The notes: generated by a model not told the origin, from the sequence alone. A stretch of 8,135 bases of DNA from Ileibacterium sp. (GCA_021443945.1 JABUSF010000006.1:173343-181477); one strand, 5' to 3'. Numbered from the stretch's first letter, positions 1-5,753 are shown. Numbers and translations are program-made.

Positions 1-369
1 CATCAGACCATTTGTCTGTTCACAGCCGATCCGGCGGTGCAGAAAATTGCCTGTACCAGAATCCTGATTTTGCTGAGTTTTGAATTTTTCAACGGCTGCA
101 TTGAAATCCTCTCTGGAATTTTACGGGGATATGGAAAATCCCTTACCCCAACCCTGATTGCCATACTGGGGATTTGCGGACTGCGGATTTTGATGATTGT
201 CTGCATGCCCCAAACCGGCCATCCCTATGAATATCTCATGTGGGCTTATCCAATTTCCTGGATGGTCACTTCGGCAGCTTTGGCAACGGCCTACTGGATC
301 GAGACCAGACACCTTAAAAGATCGGAAAAGAGATATGCCCAAACCGGAAATCAGAGGGTATTGGCATAA
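1..369 (+). CDS. MATE-family multidrug/sodium antiporter, C-terminal part (5' truncated by window edge)
   Basis: The reading frame is open from the first base and ends at TAA 367-369, giving 122 residues of the C-terminus. It contains three hydrophobic segments (about residues 18-36, 43-60 and 69-88) joined by short polar loops, and then a basic cytoplasmic tail (RHLKRSEKRY). The spacing, and the pattern of an Asp-Pro before an Arg-containing helix followed by FNGCIE...GILRGYGKSLTPT, are typical of the last helices of MATE exporters. In that family an 'RG.G....P' motif sits between helices near the C-terminus. Such proteins expel cationic drugs or metabolites in exchange for Na+ or H+. The substrate cannot be told. 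A GTG at 37 is only an internal codon; the true start lies outside the window. A strong terminator follows 17 bases after the stop, so this gene ends its transcription unit. Confidence 0.8.
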   Translation, partial: HQTICLFTADPAVQKIACTRILILLSFEFFNGCIEILSGILRGYGKSLTPTLIAILGICGLRILMIVCMPQTGHPYEYLMWAYPISWMVTSAALATAYWIETRHLKRSEKRYAQTGNQRVLA

Positions 370-385
370 AAACGATGAGTGATTG

Positions 386-421
386 AAAGGAAGTTTCCAG
401 GAAGCTGGAGGCTTCCTTTTT
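386..421 (+). terminator. Rho-independent terminator after the MATE gene
   Basis: AAAGGAAG (386-393) pairs with CTTCCTTT (412-419), and the inner CCAG (397-400) pairs with CTGG (405-408) around a GAAG loop. Wobble pairs fill the middle, giving a nearly continuous 15-bp stem that runs into a T-rich tail. Confidence 0.85.
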
Positions 422-423
422 CG

Positions 424-452
424 TTGCCCAATTCAGAAAGGAAAGCCATAAT
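424..452 (+). promoter_or_regulatory. Candidate sigma-A promoter for the SDR-DsrE-Nudix operon
   Basis: TTGCCC (424-429) and CATAAT (447-452) are separated by exactly 17 bases. The -10 matches consensus at 5 of 6 positions and the -35 only at 3 of 6. It lies just behind the upstream terminator and about 60 bases before the SDR start, where a promoter is expected. Called by eye only. Confidence 0.45.
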
Positions 453-518
453 TTGGACAGGTCTAGTCAAACAGGACACTGAAGAAAGAAAACAGATTGA
501 AAAGAAGGAGGAAAAGAT

Positions 519-1241
519 ATGGCTTTAGAATTTAATTTTGCCGGAAAAACAGCCATTGTCACTGGAGGGGCAAGAGGAATTGGACGCTGCATTGCAGATG
601 CGTTTTCGAAAGCAGGCGCAAATGTCTGTATTTTTGACCAACTGGATAATGAATACTTTCAGGGAGATCTTTCCTGCAAAGAAGATCTTGAAGCTTTTGT
701 ACAAAAGGTTTTGGAGGAGTACGGGTCCGTGGATTTCATCGTCAACAATGCGGCTCCGTTAAACAAGGGGATGGAGGAATGCAGCTGGGAAGACTTCAAC
801 AAAGCACTTATGGTGGGAGTCAGCGCTCCTTTTTACTTAACCAAGCTTCTGGCAGATCATTTAAATTCCAAAGCTTCCATCGTCAACATTTCTTCCTCCA
901 GAGACCGGATGAGTCAGGCTCAGACGGAAAGCTACAGTGCTGCCAAAGGAGGCATAGCTGCTTTAACCCATGCCATGGCCGTTTCTCTGGCTTCCAGAGC
1001 AAGAGTCAATTCCATTTCACCTGGATGGATTGATACCCGGGGAAATTCTTTTTCTGGATCCGATGCAGGCCAGCATCCTGCCGGCCGGGTGGGGCGTCCG
1101 GAAGACATTGCCGCCATGGTTTTGTTTTTATGCTCGGATGCGGCGGGATTTATCACCGCAGAGAACATCTGTATTGATGGGGGAATGACCCATTTGATGA
1201 TTTATCACGGGGATGAGGGCTGGAAGCTGGAGCAGGATTAA
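519..1241 (+). CDS. SDR-family NAD(P)-dependent oxidoreductase (FabG-like)
   Basis: A classical short-chain dehydrogenase/reductase of 240 residues, the usual length. The Rossmann nucleotide-binding motif TGGARGIG is at residues 15-22, NNAA at 76-79, the serine cluster SSS at 125-127, and the catalytic YSAAK (Tyr139, Lys143) at 139-143. PGWIDT (168-173) follows. Asp40 at the end of the second beta-strand favours NAD(H) over NADP(H) by family rule. The strand 2 to strand 3 linker is shorter than usual. The Asn normally found in helix 4 of the catalytic tetrad appears to be Gly100 (VGVSAPF). The C-terminus ends DGGMTHLMIYHGDEGW plus six residues, a tail I associate with a Clostridia-type SDR subgroup. 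The substrate is unknown; the FabG-like fold alone does not prove fatty-acid synthesis, and no fab genes are nearby. The start is fixed by AAGGAGG about 7 bases upstream. First gene of a probable operon. Confidence 0.9.
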   Translation: MALEFNFAGKTAIVTGGARGIGRCIADAFSKAGANVCIFDQLDNEYFQGDLSCKEDLEAFVQKVLEEYGSVDFIVNNAAPLNKGMEECSWEDFNKALMVGVSAPFYLTKLLADHLNSKASIVNISSSRDRMSQAQTESYSAAKGGIAALTHAMAVSLASRARVNSISPGWIDTRGNSFSGSDAGQHPAGRVGRPEDIAAMVLFLCSDAAGFITAENICIDGGMTHLMIYHGDEGWKLEQD

Positions 1242-1348
1242 ATCCGGCTTGAGCATTCGAGGCAGAGCCTTGTTGATGTACAATTGAGTTTGTGAATGAG
1301 ACCTGCAGCTTTTTGCTATAGGCTGCCGGAGGAAAGGACCGATGAAAG

Positions 1349-1699
1349 ATGGACAATAAAAATTACGAAACAGTCGTGGCTTTGAATTCAAGCCGCTTCG
1401 GAAGCGGAAACCCGAGACTGGGAGAATCCTTAATGAAGGATTTTCTGGAATCCCTGGCAGAAACAACACCCCTTCCTTCTGCCATTTTGCTGTACAACAC
1501 GGCGGCTGTTCTAGCCTGCAAAGATTCTCCTGTTCTGGAGCAGATGAAAGCTCTGGAAGCCAAAGGAGTGGAAGTCGATGTTTCTCTGGAAAGCCTCATG
1601 TTTTACGGCATGAGTGAAGACCGTGTCTGCGGCGGCCCTGTTTCCATGGATATGATGACCAGCATCTTAATGAACGCGCAGAAAGTTGTAAAACCATAA
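1349..1699 (+). CDS. DsrE/YedF-like small protein (sulfur/selenium-relay fold), cysteines replaced
   Basis: 116 residues resembling the C-terminal DsrE-like domain of YedF-type 'sulfurtransferase-like selenium metabolism' proteins. The shared signature is RLGESLMKDFLESL (23-36), then LPSAILLYNTAAVLAC (42-57), PVLEQMKALEAKGVEV (61-76) and a final FYG (85-87). The usual YedF protein also has an N-terminal TusA/SirA domain. Here it is absent, and a TGA in frame at 1343-1345 excludes an upstream extension. The family's S-C-G-T-C-L motif aligns to residues 78-83, where both cysteines are serine (Ser79, Ser82), so sulfur or selenium transfer through that pair is unlikely. Cys57 and Cys94 are the only cysteines. 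The function is therefore uncertain: perhaps a binding or regulatory role. GGAGG lies at 1328-1332 and AAAGGA at 1333-1338; the second is better spaced for this start. The stop overlaps the Nudix start. Confidence 0.75.
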   Translation: MDNKNYETVVALNSSRFGSGNPRLGESLMKDFLESLAETTPLPSAILLYNTAAVLACKDSPVLEQMKALEAKGVEVDVSLESLMFYGMSEDRVCGGPVSMDMMTSILMNAQKVVKP

Positions 1700-2127
1700 T
1701 GGCCAAAGACAAAGCGGTTCAGGTGGCTGCCGCTCTGATTTGGGATGGGGACCGCTTTATGATTTGCCAGCGGCCGCCTCATAAAGCCAGAGGACTGCTG
1801 TGGGAATTTCCCGGAGGCAAGCTGGAAGCGGGAGAAACCGGTCCGCAGGCTTTGATTCGGGAATGCATGGAAGAGCTGAATGTCACTCTTGCTGTGGAGG
1901 ATTTATACATGAGCGTGCTTCATGATTATCCCGATATCTTAATCGAACTGCTGCTGTACCATGCCAGAGTGGATCATGGGGATCTGCAGCTTTTGGAGCA
2001 TGTGGATTTGAAATGGATTACACCCGATGAAATCGACCAGTATGAATTCTGCCCGGCAGATACAGACATCCTGGCGAAAATCAAAAAAGACCATCAGGAC
2101 CATACATTAAAAAAGGGAAGCCTCTGA
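1699..2127 (+). CDS. Nudix hydrolase, MutT-like (8-oxo-dGTP / nucleotide diphosphatase)
   Basis: 142 residues with a complete Nudix box at 40-62: GKLEAGE, seven residues, then RE-CMEEL. The Mg2+-binding glutamates (Glu55, Glu58, Glu59) are in place, and the usual Gly near the end is Asn61. The sequence before it, GLLWEFPGGK (32-41), is the hallmark of MutT-type enzymes that hydrolyse oxidised or non-canonical (d)NTPs to the monophosphate, which keeps mutagenic nucleotides out of DNA. Exact substrate preference (8-oxo-dGTP, CTP analogues or other) cannot be read from sequence. The ATG shares its A with the stop of the DsrE-like gene (TAATG), and no ribosome binding site is visible before it, so it is probably translated by coupling. 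The 3' end lies inside a terminator hairpin. Confidence 0.9.
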   Translation: MAKDKAVQVAAALIWDGDRFMICQRPPHKARGLLWEFPGGKLEAGETGPQALIRECMEELNVTLAVEDLYMSVLHDYPDILIELLLYHARVDHGDLQLLEHVDLKWITPDEIDQYEFCPADTDILAKIKKDHQDHTLKKGSL

Positions 2128-2148
2128 TTTTTCAGAAGCTTCCTTTTT
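2111..2148. terminator. Bidirectional terminator between Nudix (+) and HIT (-) genes
   Basis: GGAAGC (2116-2121) pairs with GCTTCC (2138-2143), with an inner TCTGA/TCAGA arm. The stem is flanked by an A run on the left (2111-2114) and a T run on the right (2144-2148), so it can stop transcription from both sides. The Nudix stop codon (2125-2127) is inside the stem. Confidence 0.85.
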
Positions 2149-2175
2149 CCATGTGTTTTCAGATGTTTGAATCGA

Positions 2176-2607
2176 TTAGTCCAGTGCAGCTTTGATCTTT
2201 TCAATCATCTCTGCGTATTCAGCATCTGTAAGAGTTTTGCGGCCTGGATTCATTTCGAAGACTCCGCCCCACTCAAATTCGTCTTTGTATTTTGGAACCA
2301 GATGCATATGCAGATGGCAGCCTGTATCTCCGTAAGCCCCATAGTTTACCTTGTTTGGCTGGAAGGCTTTATGAATGGCATTGGCAGCTTTGGCAATGTC
2401 TTCCATAAAAGCGGTCCGTTGTTCCGGTGTGATATGAATGACTTCGCTGACATGGTCTTTATAAGCCACAATGCAGCGGCCTGGATGACTCTGTTCTTTG
2501 AACAGAATCAGTGTGCTGACCGAAAGGTCGCAGATGGGGATGCCAAAGGCAGCCACAAGGGATGGATTTTCTTCCATCATGCAGTAAGCACAGTTTGTAT
2601 CTTTCAT
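2176..2607 (-). CDS. HIT-family nucleotide hydrolase/transferase with N-terminal CxxC
   Basis: 143 residues. The histidine triad HLHMHL (His98, His100, His102) defines the HIT family, whose members cleave or transfer nucleotidyl groups (for example dinucleoside polyphosphates or AMP-lysine type adducts) through a nucleotidyl-histidine intermediate. A CAYC pair (Cys6, Cys9), His52 in KDHVSE and His98 probably form the structural zinc site seen in many bacterial HIT proteins. GRCIVAYKDH (43-52) and NYGAYGD (88-94) flank the pocket. The frame is open further upstream to an ATG at 2700. I choose 2607 because AAGGAG stands about 9 bases before it and because a good promoter (2650-2678) lies inside the longer frame. 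Monocistronic: convergent with the Nudix gene and divergent from the cyclase gene. Confidence 0.9.
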   Translation of the reverse strand: MKDTNCAYCMMEENPSLVAAFGIPICDLSVSTLILFKEQSHPGRCIVAYKDHVSEVIHITPEQRTAFMEDIAKAANAIHKAFQPNKVNYGAYGDTGCHLHMHLVPKYKDEFEWGGVFEMNPGRKTLTDAEYAEMIEKIKAALD

Positions 2608-2649
2608 TTCAAAATTCTCCTTCTTTTCCTTTCGAAAAAGCATGCCCTT

Positions 2650-2678
2650 ATCATAAGTGGGAATGTAAGCCTGTGCAA
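2650..2678 (-). promoter_or_regulatory. Candidate promoter of the HIT gene
   Basis: On the minus strand TTGCAC (2678-2673) and TATGAT (2655-2650) are 17 bases apart. The expected transcription start near 2643 leaves a leader of about 36 bases before the ATG at 2607. Its position rules out the longer HIT reading frame as the main product. Confidence 0.5.
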
Positions 2679-2800
2679 TGAGGATTTGACTGGAATCCAT
2701 TCCAATTTAGAGCCTTTATTAACTGTTTATGGATTGGATTTCGTCTTTGTTTCCATATGCCCTCTTTTTGAAAATGCCGCCGGGGAAGGCCTGGTTTTCA

Positions 2801-2829
2801 TTGCATGGGCCTTTAGGGGTGGGTATCAT
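2801..2829 (+). promoter_or_regulatory. Candidate promoter of the cyclase-family gene
   Basis: TTGCAT (2801-2806) and TATCAT (2824-2829) are spaced by 17 bases. The -10 matches 5 of 6, the -35 3 of 6. It gives a leader of about 55 bases. The 2701-2800 stretch between the two divergent promoters shows nothing else I can name. Confidence 0.45.
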
Positions 2830-2891
2830 AAATTCAGAATGTACAGAATAGGCCTGTTTCAAATAGACAGGCAAAGAAGGAGAAAATGATT

Positions 2892-3644
2892 ATGTATCCT
2901 CTTTGGAACACTTTAAACGAGCTGAAAAAATACCGGTTCATCGATTTAACCCATCCTTTGGATAATGACAGTCCGTACTGGGCTGGCATTCCGGAAGGTT
3001 CTGTAGAACTGTCTGCCACTGTTTTTGACTGGGGCAATCCGATGCTTGACTGTCTGATTCAGACTTTTAAGTTTCCAGGCCAGTTTGGAACACACATTGA
3101 TTTTCCAGGCCATTTTATTAAAGACGGAAAACTGTCCGAAGAATTCACCCCCACTCAAATGATGTTTCCTCTTTGTGTCATCGACATTACAGACAAAGTG
3201 GCAAAAGACCCTTTGTATGCCGTTACTGTGGAGGACATCAAAGCCTATGAGGAAAAATACGGACCTATTCCCGATGGTGCTTTCGTCGCTTTAAGAACCG
3301 ACTGGCATAAAAACTGGCCGGATATGGATGCCTTATCCGGAATCGCTGAAGACGGGTCAGAAAATTTCCCGGGATGGTCTTTGGAAGCTTTGAAGTATTT
3401 GTACGAAGAACGCAATGCAGCTGCGAATGGTCATGAAACTTTAGACACCGATGCTTCCGCGGTAGCCGCTCAATACGGAGATCTGGCCTGCGAACGCTAT
3501 GTCTTAAGCAAAGGCAAACTGCAGATTGAAGTGCTGCGCAATTTGGATCAGCTTCCGGCTGCCGGAGCCATTTTAGTGGCTGCCTGGCCAAATATTAAAG
3601 GAGCGACCGGCCTTCCTGTCCGCGCCTTTGCCATTGCGGAATGA
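2892..3644 (+). CDS. Cyclase-family protein (kynurenine formamidase / isatin hydrolase-like metal hydrolase)
   Basis: 250 residues of the 'putative cyclase' family, metal-dependent hydrolases that open amide or lactam bonds (KynB formamidase and isatin hydrolase are the characterised members). The N-terminal FIDLTHPL (16-23) and the metal motif at 64-74, Q-FGTH-I-D-FPGH (His68, Asp70, His74), are diagnostic. LRTDWHKNW (134-142), GHETLDTD (180-187) and QIEVL with Glu213 (211-215) supply further typical positions. The first His of the family's HxGTHxD motif is Gln64. I recall the same change in other Bacillota relatives, so it is likely a subfamily trait. No kynurenine genes are nearby, so the substrate is open. 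AAGGAG (2877-2882) is 9 bases before the ATG at 2892 but only 3 before an ATG at 2886. The longer version would add two residues. Confidence 0.88.
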   Translation: MYPLWNTLNELKKYRFIDLTHPLDNDSPYWAGIPEGSVELSATVFDWGNPMLDCLIQTFKFPGQFGTHIDFPGHFIKDGKLSEEFTPTQMMFPLCVIDITDKVAKDPLYAVTVEDIKAYEEKYGPIPDGAFVALRTDWHKNWPDMDALSGIAEDGSENFPGWSLEALKYLYEERNAAANGHETLDTDASAVAAQYGDLACERYVLSKGKLQIEVLRNLDQLPAAGAILVAAWPNIKGATGLPVRAFAIAE

Positions 3645-3674
3645 GGATTTTGAACCGATTGGATTTTTAAAAAC

Positions 3675-3734
3675 AAAAGGGATGCTTTCCCAGAAAGAAA
3701 GTCGTTTTGGCTTTCTGAGAAGGCATCCCTTTTT
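3675..3734. terminator. Bidirectional terminator between cyclase (+) and secreted-protein (-) genes
   Basis: AAAAGGGATGC (3675-3685) pairs with GCATCCCTTTT (3723-3733). A second arm, CAGAAAG (3691-3697) with CTTTCTG (3711-3717), sits inside. T runs follow the stem on both strands, fitting two convergent genes. Confidence 0.88.
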
Positions 3735-3798
3735 CATGTCTTCAGGATCTTTCGTCCAGTTTGGATCCGATCGTTTGCCTGCAGTCCAGGGCAGAAAG

Positions 3799-4311
3799 TT
3801 AAATCAGTTCATAGAACTCATAGGGATCGCAGTCGATCAACCCCTTTTGACCGGTATCCGCATAAATGACATGAGCTTTTCTGTAACTCCATAAGTTCCA
3901 TAATCCGTAATCTTCAAACACATCAACGACTTTGATTGGCCGGTATAAGGATATGCTGGGGAGAGTCGGAGAGAAACAACAATCTATAAGGCAGGTTTCC
4001 TTTCGAACGTAGTAATGACCGGGAATGAGATCGTATTTGCTGACCCGCTTCCCGCAGTCTGCTTCGGTCACTTGATCGATGTGCGATGCGTAGTTGGCGT
4101 CATCTTGCGGCGCAGCTGCCTGGGCAGAAGTACTGTCTTGCCCTGCAGCATGAATTTCTTCGTCTGGAGCAATTGCTGGTTCTGCTTCCGGCGCCGTTTC
4201 CACGCTGACAGGTTCATTGACTTCCTGGGCAAATGCCGGAGCCGCTGCTGCCGATAAAACGGTTGCTGAAGTGATGAAGGCAGCAAAGATTTTTACAGTG
4301 TATTTTTTCAT
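3799..4311 (-). CDS. Small secreted cysteine-containing protein of unknown function
   Basis: 170 residues, not recognised. A clear signal peptide opens the protein: KK at 2-3, a hydrophobic core, and a signal peptidase I site AFA|Q at 28/29, so about 142 residues are exported. No lipobox, LPXTG or transmembrane anchor is seen, so it is probably released or loosely wall-bound. Residues 29-75 are rich in Ala, Pro, Glu and Asp and look like a disordered linker. The compact C-terminal part (about 77-170) has all five cysteines (86, 107, 111, 112, 161), including a CLIDCC cluster, and aromatic beta-like stretches (KVVDVF, WNLWSYRKAHVIYAD, GLIDCDPYEFYEL). The V...W...G-L pattern is vaguely SH3-like, which is my inference only. 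An odd cysteine count leaves one free thiol or an intermolecular bond. The start is supported by AAGGAG about 9 bases upstream. Single-gene unit, convergent with the cyclase gene. Confidence 0.8.
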   Translation of the reverse strand: MKKYTVKIFAAFITSATVLSAAAAPAFAQEVNEPVSVETAPEAEPAIAPDEEIHAAGQDSTSAQAAAPQDDANYASHIDQVTEADCGKRVSKYDLIPGHYYVRKETCLIDCCFSPTLPSISLYRPIKVVDVFEDYGLWNLWSYRKAHVIYADTGQKGLIDCDPYEFYELI

Positions 4312-4700
4312 CGGTTTTTTTCTCCTTTTCAGTATTTCCTTTTGCTTGTTTCCAGGCCGCTGTATTCAAAATTTATGGAAGGTTTGGCCAGTCAGAGACG
4401 GGAGTCCTTCCATGATTTTGGAAACCGGACGTTTCTATTTCTGAAGCCTGGTTTTCAAAAAGCGGCTGGTTTTGGTACCCTTCATAGGTTCATGGGCTGA
4501 ATATACAAGCTGGTTTTTAAGACCACGGAAACAATCTGAAATCCTTTTCGAAAGAAAACCGCAGAAGAAGCTGAATATTTCAACGCTGAGATTAATAAAA
4601 CATATTTATCCGAAACCTTTCTAAAGATTATCTTTCAAAAAGAGAGGCAGGAACGAAACGGCAGATTGTGGTTTTGAAAGACCGAGCCGGAGCAGACGCA
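4312..4700. other. Long intergenic stretch without a convincing gene
   Basis: No start-plus-ribosome-site reading frame is seen on either strand. The part next to 4311 must hold the promoter of the secreted-protein gene, but no good -35/-10 pair stands out. It contains an 8-bp inverted repeat ATGGAAGG/CCTTCCAT (4375-4382 and 4406-4413) and three copies of CTGGTTTT (4448, 4466, 4510). A 45-codon open stretch on + (4540-4677) has no usual start codon and could be gene remnant or chance. Confidence 0.5.
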
Positions 4701-4703
4701 AAA

Positions 4704-4742
4704 AAGTCAAAGACAAGCCAGAACGGTTTTTGCCTTTGACTT
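4704..4742 (-). terminator. Terminator hairpin of the uridine kinase unit
   Basis: AAGTCAAAG (4704-4712) pairs perfectly with CTTTGACTT (4734-4742), with extra partial pairing inside (CC/GG near 4718-4726). On the minus strand the stem is followed by a run of T (complement of A at 4701-4705). It lies about 125 bases beyond the stop of the 74-residue gene; the gap (4743-4867) would be a 3' untranslated region with a small GGCAT/ATGCC hairpin at 4790-4803. Confidence 0.65.
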
Positions 4743-4867
4743 ATTGTGCAAACAGGAAATGCTTTGCAGAGGTGTTTTTATCTTCGAACGGCATTTTTAT
4801 GCCAAAGCAGAATCTCTTTTCAGGCCGATGGAAAGCCTGCTTTCTCTCTGCATCCAATCCATGCGGA

Positions 4868-5092
4868 TTAGATCAGATGATTGTGTTCAAGAAGTTCCAG
4901 CATTTGGGCTGCTGTCATGACTTTTCTAGATCCGTTCATCACAAAAGCAAACAGAACATTGTGTGTTGGAGCACAGCAGTTCAGATCTTCCAGAACTTCA
5001 AAAGAGCCCTGCTGGCCATCTATTTCAAAGACTTTCCCGGTATTTTTGGAACAGAAGGCCAGAGCCAATTCTTCTTTCAGTATGGAATCCAT
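4868..5092 (-). CDS. Small protein of unknown function, coupled to uridine kinase
   Basis: 74 residues, family not recognised. It starts 5 bases after the uridine kinase stop (TAA 5100-5098, ATG 5092-5090), on the same strand and before the same terminator, so it is almost certainly cotranscribed and perhaps translationally coupled. The only upstream purine stretch (AGGAAG) is 13 bases away and inside the udk end. Predicted pattern by eye: N-terminal helix (SILKEELALAF), short strands (KVFEID, SFEVLE), a Cys-Cys pair (39-40), a hydrophobic strand (NVLFAFVMNG) and a C-terminal helix (MTAAQMLELLEHN). No membrane segment or signal peptide. The opposite strand carries an overlapping longer open frame, but it lacks a ribosome site. 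I rate this gene real from position and composition, not from homology. Confidence 0.65.
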   Translation of the reverse strand: MDSILKEELALAFCSKNTGKVFEIDGQQGSFEVLEDLNCCAPTHNVLFAFVMNGSRKVMTAAQMLELLEHNHLI

Positions 5093-5097
5093 AAGAC

Positions 5098-5730
5098 TTA
5101 CTGTTCTTCCTGACGGGCTTCTCTGATTTTTTCAGAGATCCAGTTTTGGACGATGGCGATGGCATTTGGATTGCGGCCGCCGTTGACGATCAGATCTGCG
5201 TTGATTTTGGAAGGTTCCACATACAGATTGTGCATGGGCTTTACAGTGGTCAGATACTGTTCCATGACGCTTTCGATGGAACGGCCTCGTTCGATGACGT
5301 CTCGGCGGGCCCGGCGCAGAATTCGTTCGTCAGCATCGGTTTCCACAAAGATTTTCAGATCCATGAGATCTTTGATTTCATCGGCTGCAAAGAGAAGAAT
5401 TCCGTCAATTAAAATGACAGGAGCCGGTTCCAGATGGGTGATTTCCTGGGAACGGCTGTGCAGGGAAAAGTCATACACAGGGCAGTCCACAGCCTGCTGA
5501 TTTTTTAAAGCGGACAGCTGTTCAGCCATCAGGACGAAGTCAATGGAGCTGGGAGCATCGTAGTTGAGCAGTGCTCTTTCCTCTAAGGGAATATCATCGT
5601 GGGGCTTATAGTAATTGTCGCAGCTGATTAAAACAACATCGCTGCCGAAGGCGTCTTTCAGGTGATGAGCAAAGGTGCTTTTTCCGGATCCTGAACCTCC
5701 GGCAATTCCGATTATGTAGGGTTTCTTCAT
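5098..5730 (-). CDS. udk: Uridine kinase (uridine/cytidine kinase)
   Basis: 210 residues, the normal length. It phosphorylates uridine and cytidine to UMP and CMP in the cytosol, the key step of pyrimidine ribonucleoside salvage. The P-loop GGSGSGKS is at 11-18, the substrate-side DNYYK at 38-42, NYDAPSSID at 56-64, PVYDFSLHSR in the middle, and the lid region has RRARRDVIERGRS followed by KPMHNLYVEPSK. The usual EGIL loop reads DGIL. The order and spacing match Udk throughout, and phosphoribulokinase, the nearest alternative, is excluded by these motifs. AGGAG sits 7 bases before the ATG. It is separated from the upstream rpiA-like gene by a terminator, so it starts its own unit and carries the 74-residue gene behind it. 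Confidence 0.95.
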   Translation of the reverse strand: MKKPYIIGIAGGSGSGKSTFAHHLKDAFGSDVVLISCDNYYKPHDDIPLEERALLNYDAPSSIDFVLMAEQLSALKNQQAVDCPVYDFSLHSRSQEITHLEPAPVILIDGILLFAADEIKDLMDLKIFVETDADERILRRARRDVIERGRSIESVMEQYLTTVKPMHNLYVEPSKINADLIVNGGRNPNAIAIVQNWISEKIREARQEEQ

Positions 5731-5753
5731 ATAGTCTCCTGCTTTCTGAATTC

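Noticed and set aside
1242..1348. Terminator or separate promoter between the SDR and DsrE-like genes
   Set aside because: Only a 4-bp AGGC/GCCT hairpin without a T run is present, and the TGCTATAGG box near 1315 has no -35 at proper distance.
2167..2889. A 240-codon open frame on the + strand opposite the HIT gene
   Set aside because: The minus strand carries the HIT motif, CxxC, ribosome site and promoter. The + frame has no ribosome site and starts inside the terminator region.
4797..4862. A 21-residue minus-strand frame just after the 74-residue gene
   Set aside because: It begins 5 bases after the preceding stop, but lacks a ribosome site and is too short to judge without homologues.
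4730..5113. A 127-codon open frame on the + strand opposite the 74-residue gene
   Set aside because: No ribosome site, and it starts inside the minus-strand terminator hairpin. The minus gene is better supported by its coupling to udk, though this is the least certain of the antisense choices.
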